DNA of 64,000 nucleotides from positions 1 to 64,000 of the forward strand of contig JAYMGJ010000619.1 of NCBI GenBank assembly GCA_037178675.1. The letters run 5' to 3'. A model generated the notes under the pieces. That model saw only the letters and a list, made by a program, of their open reading frames with translations, was not told the origin of the DNA and searched no databases. The translations under genes and the position numbers were made by a program. Source of the DNA: Scleroderma bovista (Eukaryota; Basidiomycota; Agaricomycetes; Boletales; Sclerodermataceae). Of the stretch, positions 32,402-40,900 are shown piece by piece; within the stretch, counting starts at the first letter, position 1, and the number at the start of each line of letters is the position of its first letter.

Positions 32402-34546
32402 TTAGTATCTTCTTCGCCCTCGACGTCTGTCATAGTGACCACCCCTCCTTCCACCCCGTGAATCGTCATCCCAGTGGTTTCCTCCAGAGCTAGACTCATT
32501 GTTCTCCAGGTCCGGGACCAACGACCCACTCTGCCTGGGTCCCACAGGTACGAATGCTGGTGCAGCAGCGGACGGTGCCGTCGCATTTAAGTGATCAGCG
32601 GCACCCAGTCCTGGTATAAAGTCATCGGAGTTCATTGCGTCGCCGTCTGGGAAGGGCGCCCGGGAAACTTGATTGTCCAACGAAGGTCCTGACAGTGGAT
32701 TGCCACTTGAAATACCCAACCCGAACCCGTCTGAGGCGTTTCCCCACCATTTTCCTACGCCACTTCTGGCGCCAATACTAGTATTAAGACCAGTGGTCTC
32801 ATTCCCACTCGCGCCGACACCGCCTCCAGCTTCTCCGCCATAATTGAACCCGGGAACCATCACCTCTTCATCATCATCTTGCCCACTCATTTCCACCACT
32901 TCTGGCGGCTTCTCTCCGCCACCTGAGAATACCGACGTGGCATCTCCCGGACGCTCCCTCGACCAAAATCGCGTGGTATGGTCATTTGACGCTGTAACGA
33001 GAATGTGGCCAAGCGGATGGAATGTCAGACTCCACACGTTCGAATCGTGTGCCTGCGAGAGTGTCGCGCGTGGTCCGTGCGTCGTGGAGGTGTACGGGGA
33101 GGTGCTTGACGACGAGAGTTCGGGCCCTGAAAGGTCCCAATGGAGGACGGCACCTTCTGAACCACCAGAAACGAGGATTGGGTGGACGGGATGCCAGGTA
33201 ACGGCTGTACGGACAATGTTAGATACGATTCCGAGTCCATAGCAACTTTGACGCACAGCATACTTCCTTCTTGTGACCCTTAAGGACGCGAAGCTCTTTC
33301 ATCGCCCGAATGTCAAAGACGCGCACCGTTTGATCACGAGACGCACTGGCAATAAGGTTGCCATTGGGAGACCACGCAAGTGCCTGGACGGTGTTTTTGT
33401 GTTGGTGACTACAGAAATGCGCATAAGAGCCGGACGGAGGAAAATGAATGACAACTCACAGTGTCGATAGTACCGTTCCCGTCCGTGGATCCCAAAATTT
33501 CATAAGGTTGTCTTTACTGCCTGAGACGAGGAGGCCTTTGCTTGGGTGCCACTCGACGCACTTGACATCCCATCCGTGTCCTGTGTGACTTCTGTCGGAA
33601 TCAGCTAGTAGAAGAACAAACGAGTGCGTACCAGTCATAACGCGTTCTTCTCTGCTTTCTTCGAAAGCCCATATCCGGATGGTTGAATCATCACTTGCAG
33701 TCGCAAAGCGTCCATCGTTTGGACTGAAACTGAGACCGCGGATAGCTTCGCGATGCCCCTGCCATGCAGTCAAGTTGTTCATATTCGGCTGGAAGTATTT
33801 GATGATTCCACTCTGGTCAGCGGAGGCCAAATATGCACCCGAGTGCGTGAATTGGAAGGCTCGAATAGCGGAATCATGGGCTTGCAAGATTGTCTCAAAG
33901 TTGAACGTCAGGCCATTCCAGAGGGTAAACTCTCCGCTTGTCGACCCAGTTAGTACTCGTCGTCCTTCTGGGGTCCACTGCAATCATTCAAGACTAACTT
34001 GGTCAACCCAGAGTATTTTCAGACACGGACCGTTACAACGTTGACCGGACAGCGTATTTTATTTGTTGACGTGTGGATAAATTTGGTACACAGGGAAGTC
34101 GATGAGTTACTTGCGTACGCCACGGGAGGGAGGAGCTGGAATTTTTATTATTATGACCTGCTTCAATTGATATTCATACCTACATCAATAATGTAAGGCG
34201 GGGCGGGCCTCATACAGGGTACGTAGGTCGAACTAGGTCGATGCTTCCGAAGCTGTGTACGATTAGTATTGAGCAGGAATAAAAAGAAACAGCTCCTTTG
34301 GCTTACAAGAGTCCACCTCCCCATGCCACCATTATAGTCGACTGTTCGACGGGGTCTCGTTTTCTTGACGGTTTTCCCGTCCGCAAGTTGTCGCGCGGCG
34401 GCCATCTCTTGTTCGAGCATTCGCATGTCGTCGACGGGCGGCGGTTGTGGACCTAACGAATACTTCTTTGGCGTCCATTCATAGCCCGAAGACGGTGGTC
34501 TAGGAATAGTATTTGACGGGAGAAGAAGGGGCACTGGAGGGTCCAT
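32402..34546 (-). CDS. PFS2: Pfs2/WDR33-type WD40 subunit of cleavage and polyadenylation factor
   Basis: WD40 scaffold of the pre-mRNA 3'-end cleavage and polyadenylation complex; its WDR33 homologue contacts the AAUAAA signal. Start 34546 ([20 protein letters not shown]). The basic motif [20 protein letters not shown] lies before an intron to [20 protein letters not shown], characteristic of the family. WD repeats follow: [119 protein letters not shown] and [20 protein letters not shown]. The C-terminal tail is Gly-rich then Arg/Gly-rich ([18 protein letters not shown]), ending at 32402. The left LTR of the retroelement begins only 33 bp upstream of the start codon, so the native promoter has been displaced or split. 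Confidence 0.94.
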
Positions 34547-34579
34547 AGGTAGTTGTAGATCTTGACGGGGGAGAGTGTG

Positions 34580-34815
34580 TGTGACGGCTGAACCATTTAG
34601 GCCATCACAGTCGGCCGAGTGTCATACATATATTAGACGTATGTCGCCATCCAATATCTCTACTCCGTATCCTCCCGTAGTACCGTATAAATAGTCGCTC
34701 CCGTTGTAAATGTTCCCTTCGGTCTTTTCTCAATATCAGAATTTGGTCTGGTAACTCGAGCATAAGATCTTCGTGTGCCGTTGTCCATAGTACAAACTAC
34801 TGGTCAACCGTCACA
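34580..34815 (+). repeat. Left LTR
   Basis: 236 bp, TGTGACGG...CCGTCACA. By eye it has no difference from 43852-44087. Its left edge is 33 bp from the start codon of PFS2, which is transcribed in the opposite direction. Confidence 0.96.
34686..34693 (+). promoter_or_regulatory. TATA box of the LTR promoter
   Basis: TATAAATA within the left LTR, about 105 bp from its 5' edge. A matching copy lies at 43958-43965 in the right LTR. It is the likely core promoter for the retroelement RNA. Confidence 0.6.
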
Positions 34816-34988
34816 TATTTTTACCCTAGACCACACTCTACTCTCTTCTCTACTCCTCTAAAACCCCACGGTCGCGCTTCCTGACAACTCGACGAGGACT
34901 GATCATCCGCCGTACGACCAAGGGTACGCCACTGCACTTCATCTAACTCATTAAAAACTCTTTGCCACTTATAACCTAACATATAAAA

Positions 34989-37900
34989 ATGTCTATGAGA
35001 TACAATCTCCGAAAAAATGCTCGCGCCCGTGCAAACTCACTGCCTGCGAGCCCCAAGAACCAAGAAATCGCTGAGCCACCCATCAGCGCTCGTCCTTCCG
35101 ACTCCGACACCAGAAGTGAGGATTTACAGGAAGGACCGAACTTAGCCACCCCGCGACGATACAGCGACGTTGTTTGCGGACGTGAGCCTCCCCCTACCCC
35201 TACGCAAGCATGTGGGGTACTGCCCGATTTGAGAACTGTCTCATCGGTGCCTCCCGATTTGAGAATCGTCTCGTCGGTGCCCGGCTTGAGGAGTACCTCG
35301 CCGGTGTGTCCCGGTTCGGAGCGCTGCTCGCCGGTAATGCCTGACGACCTGAGGGTACCAGTAAGCATAAAACCCACACTTATAGCCACTCACCTAGAAG
35401 TGATGGCCGTGATCCATACGGAATCCGGATCGGATGGGTCACTGAGCGACAATGGCATGCCCGAGCCATCGCCTACCCCAGGAAAGGAGGTTAGAGATGA
35501 CATGGACAGCAATCAAGGCTGGACCACAGTTAGTCGCAAGGGAAGACAGTCGAGACAGACGTCGTGCGAGAAACGGCGTCATCAAGAGACATTAGATGTC
35601 GAATTAGACCGCGCAGTACGCGAAGCCGAAAGGCAGCTGACACCTGACGATCGTGTGAGGATCAATAAACGAATAATTGCGCTTAAAAATAAACCCGCCG
35701 GTAGGCAGAGCGATGAAACAAGCGAGACTATTTCTAAGGGCGAAGGGCCATCTGCTCTTGACAAAGGTAAGGGTGTTGACCCGCGCAACTGGGGTGCCCT
35801 CTCTGAAGTCAGCGAGGACCTCGATCTGGACGGACAGAGGGCCGCCCTGGCATCCTGGAATCTAGTACACAACTTGGCGCATTCGTCAACTAAGAGCTCC
35901 GAAGAAGAAAGCGACGAAACCCACTTTATTAAGAAGGATAGACGCGAGCCCAAAGGCAAGCGCGCACGTAAAGCATCTAAACGAAAGGAGAAAATTACGC
36001 CGACGGAGGCCTCGCAGAAAAAGTCCCGAGCGCTACTAGATCAGCCTACTAAGAGTAAACACCAGTCCAAGAATGAAAGGCGTAAGGACACTGCCGAAAG
36101 GAAGAACCTGAGCCCGGTAAAGGCGATGGTAGACAAGGCTATTAATTTGAGCGATAAACCGCAGAAGCGTTATCGCACCCCCAAAGCCATGGAACCTGTC
36201 GAGCAAATTGACCCTGAGAGTTATATTGGGTTAGCCTTTAAACACCTCGACAAGGAAGCTAAAACTACGAGGAAGAAGCATCGGATAAGGTCGAGTCCGC
36301 CTGATGCGGGTGCGAACTCATCGACGACTTCATCGGGTAGTTCGTCGGACGATGATGAATCGAGCGACTCTTCGTCGAACTCATCATCCACGTCCTCATC
36401 TTCCAGTGGAACGGACTCGTCGTCTACGTCATCTAGGTCCACCGTTTCTCGATCGTCAAGAAGAAGGCGAAGACACCATGGTCGTAATCGCCGTCGTGGC
36501 CGTAGTCGAAGACGGAGTGAGTCTCGGAGAGCGAGACGGAAATCGAGACGAAAGTCCCGAAAAATGACGCTAAAGCCTGTTCCGCCGTTGAAGTATGATG
36601 GGTCGGCCGATTCAAAGGCCTTTCATCGCTTCATGACGGAAGGTACTGCATATGTAAAGGACGGTAATGTCCCTGACGAGAAGCAAGTGTTCATGATCGC
36701 TCATTATCTGACCGGGAAGGGACGAACCTTTTATGCTGAAGAGGTTGCCATAGACCCGTACAGTTGGCGTCTTCGAGAGTTCTTCAGGCGGCTGTTTAAT
36801 TACTGCTTCCCAGTAAATTATCGTAACCTACAACGTGATAAGATAGCTGCGTTCGCGCAGAATAGCTTGACTGTGAGGGAGTACTTACACGAGTTGAACC
36901 AGATGTGGAACACTATCGGAGAACGGAGCGACCGTTTGAAGGTCGATAAGTTTTGGAAGGGTCTCCGAAAAGAGTTCCAGCGCGATCTTTGGAGAGATAA
37001 ACTGAACCCAGAGGTCTCAACTCTGAAGGAGGTTGTGGCGGCCGCCGAGATCATCGAAATCTCGAAGTCTGTTATGACTGGTCCTAAAGAAAGTAAGCCA
37101 TTTAAGCGCCATGACAACGCAGTGGTTAGAAGTGCGGCTACAACGCCCGAAGAAACGGGAGACGCGCACCAGAAGGGTAATCACCACCGTCAGAGAGGAC
37201 GGAGGGGTAAGGATCGACAACGATCCAATTTCTCTGGTCAGAAGCCATCGAAGGCGAAGACTGAGACCAACAATACTCGCGCAAATTATAGAAAGAAGGA
37301 ACGAACCTCTCGTCCTAAATTGAGTAAGGATGAGGAAGAGCGCCGTAAGGCCGAAGGACTGTGCTTCATCTGCAGTGGGGCCGGCCATTTCTCGCGAAAC
37401 TGTCCCCAACGAAATAAAGTAGCTTCTGCCTCGAAACACGACTCGCCTCCTGGGGTAACGAGCTACGGTGTGGAACTGGATTTCGGGGACATAGAGTGTC
37501 AGCGGGAGCTGTCAAAAAAATCCGCATCCGGGATACACATCAATTTAATGGACCTGTTCGACTCAGACGACGATGGTAATGACGTGGTGAATTTACCTGA
37601 ATTAGTGAGCGATGAGTACTCACTGACCGAGACCGAGACACTCCCTGCCACGCCGGCAAACGCTAGTGAGGAAGACGAGTCGTCAGAGGACGCTGAGAGT
37701 GAAGTGTCAGAATGGTACCCATACAAATATCCGTTCTGCAGGCTACCTACCGATTTTGGAGAACCACTCAGTGAACGGGCAAGAGGGCGCTTGGCCTCGA
37801 CTTGCTACCCTGGGGAGGATCCCGACGATCCGGCGGTGTATGTACGGGATCGATTCTGGGTATACCGTATTAAGAACGGTTTTCATGTCGTGATGGACGA

Positions 37901-40900
37901 TCTGTATCCTTTCGAGGATGGACTCTTGGTCCCCTCGAAATGGTTACGAAATCCCCACTTTCACATTGATAGGTGGTACTGGCGCCTTGTAGGCCAAATG
38001 AAAGGGATGCCGGACGAAGAAATTCGTAGGTTAGAACAACGGCGAATCGGATACAATTTACCTATGGGCCGTCCGGTTGAGGACCGAATTTTGGGAAGAT
38101 TAATCAGGTCTATCGACCCGCGAGCCTCGATAGATGAGAATACGCAATTTACCTGCGTCTGTAAGGAAGAGACAGCAGCATATGTCATAGACGATACGAC
38201 AACACGTACTCGCGTTCTCCTTCCAATCTATAAGACTGAAAACCCTCGTTTCAACGTCGCCCGATGGTATCACCGACGTGTCCGACGATTTCGTGTCGGC
38301 CCGCTCGATGAGGTTATAGAGTCGGGAGTGGGCGACGACATACGCCGATTGTTTGATGCCATAGAACGTGAAATTTCTGTTAGTATTCTGGAGCTGCATC
38401 ATGCACGGCCTACCCAGTCTAGCAGGTTTTCTGCTATACAAAGAAACGCGGCTGTGACGCGGGACTTTAAGCGCACTATACCTAAACCGATTGTAGTCGT
38501 AGTGCACGTGAATGGACAACCCGCGCGTGCTTTGATTGATACGGGGTCTTTGGCCGACTTCGTATCCTTGACTCTTGTCGAGCAACTGAGATTGGAGCGC
38601 GTTATGTTGGAGAAACCACTCACCATACAGCTTGCCGTACAAGGCTCCAGATCGAAGGTGAACTTCGGTGTGAGCGTCCGTTTCCAGTATCAAGGGACAG
38701 ACTATAAGAGGTATTTTGACGTTATTAATCTCCAGAACTATGATATGATTCTGGGAACGCCATTTTTATATCAACACCGAGTCTTGGTGGGACTGAACTC
38801 GCCTAGGGTGGTACTTGGTAGCAGAGAACCCCTCGAGATGAGAGGCGCACAGGTATCCGTGCTCGAGTCGCGAGCCACGGAAGTGTACGAAGACAGCCTG
38901 GAAAGGGTGCGCGAACGACTGCGCGAGCTCGCTCAACCGCTGTGTTCACCAGCTGGTGTTACCGCCCTGCCCCCGCTCAGGGCAATCAACCATTCCATCC
39001 CTTTGATTGATGAGGGCAAGATTTACCCTTGGCGGCCTTCTAGGTGCCCGGAAGCCCTGCGACCTTTGTGGGTTGAGAAAAAGAACTCGTATCTGAAATC
39101 CGGGCGTTGGGAGCTTACCACTGCACGTAACACTTGCCCGATGTTGTTGATAACCAAGCCTGGAACACCGATACGGTTGCGTGTGGTGGTAGATTTGCGT
39201 GAACGAAACAAAAACACGCGTAAGCTCTCTTCCCCGATGCCTGATATGGAGGGCATCCTACGGCGGGTGGCGAAGAAGCCTTTCCGTTCCATAATCGATG
39301 GGCAGGATGCATATGAGCAGATCCGTGTGATACCGGAACATGTCGAGCGGACGGCGGTCACCACGCCTGACGGGAATATGGTCAGTCATGTGGTCCAGCA
39401 GGGGGATTGTAACGCCCCGGCTACGTACCAGGCTCTGATGAACCATATATTCGGTGAATACATTGGTGTTTTCATGGATGTATATCTTGATGACACGATC
39501 ATCTACTCTGACACCCTTGACGAGCATGTACAACATATCAACACCGTGTTCCAAATCCTACAAAAGGAGAAACTTTACCTGAGTAAAACAAAGCTCCGTT
39601 TCCTCTGTAAGGAGGTTAAGATCCTCGGCCGTGTCGTAACCGACGACGGCATACGGATGGACCCTGAGAAGGTTGACCGCGTCGTTAACTGGAAGGTGCC
39701 GACGAACCGTACTCTGTGCAGAGGGTTCGTTGGGGCAGTAGGATATTTGGCAGAGGACATCTACAAGGTTCGCGTCCCACTAGGGGTGTTAGCTGAGGCT
39801 TGTGCCGAAACAAGACCTTACCAGTGGGGATATACTGAGCAGCGCGCGTTCGAGACGGTTAAGAGATATGTCGCGGCGTGCGCCCCACACTGCCGTGTAC
39901 CTCTCGACTACAGCCCGGACCGTGACCCGATCTGGGTTATGACCGATGCTTGTGGTAATGGGATCGGAGGTGTAGTCGCCCAGGGTCGCACTTGGAAACA
40001 TGCCAGAGTGGCTGCGTTCTATTCGGCAAAGATGTCTTCCGCCCAGCGTAACTACCCCGTACACGAACAGGAGTTAATGGCGGGCGTGGAGACCATGCTC
40101 CGCCACCGCGATATCCTGCAAGGTGTTAAGTTCACATGGGTGACGGATCACAAGAGCCTTACTCACATCCTTGACCAGAAGGGGTTGTCCGGGCGACAAG
40201 CCCGCTGGATGGAACGGCTCTCGGAATTTGATTTCGAAGTTTTGTATGTGCCTGGCGAGGAGAATATCTTGCCAGATGCGTTGTCTCGGATGTACGAGTT
40301 CGACGCGCCTGGGACGATTCGGTCACAGGAAGAGTACCTTCAGTGTGATCTGGACATCGTAGATGTGAGCCCTGCGGCACCTACAGAACTCATCAGTGCG
40401 CCATTGTTAGTAGGGCAAGAGGCGATCGCACCGAGCGTTCGACGTAGTTTTCGCCTGGCGGACAAGCACGATGACGGGGAGATGCCCGCTCCAGGAACGA
40501 AACGGATGCCCAAGCGTGTGACACTCCGCGTTGGCCCCGACCCAGGGCCCTCCTCTGGAGGGGGGGGAGGTCAGCCTCCAATAACGTTGGCTGGACCTGC
40601 CCCGACCGCGTCTGTCGAGCGACAGGGGGAGACAGCCCCTCAGGAGGACCAGTATCCAGCGCCCTATGCCAAAGGGCGGCGGCAACGACAGCCTGCTCCG
40701 CCAGCGGAGAGCGGTCGCCCGGAGACGGGCACCGAGTTTGCTGCGCGTGTGAAAGATAGGTTCGTCCTTCGGGGACCACGGGAACGAACGGAGGGGGGGA
40801 TGGGTACTACGACCCAACCAGCCCCAACGTCCATGCCTGACAACGAGAATGACACAATGTCAGATACATCTACTGTGGCAAGAAAGGAAACCAGGCGCAC

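Noticed and set aside
34570..34584. gtgtg/TGTG overlap as a target-site duplication
   Set aside because: The right flank is ataac; comparison of both LTR edges fixes the LTR start at TGTGACGG, so the repeat is only chance TG alternation.
38100..38693. 197-codon minus-strand ORF inside the retroelement
   Set aside because: Antisense of the protease/extra-domain region; no family features and the sense frame is continuous for 2,941 codons.
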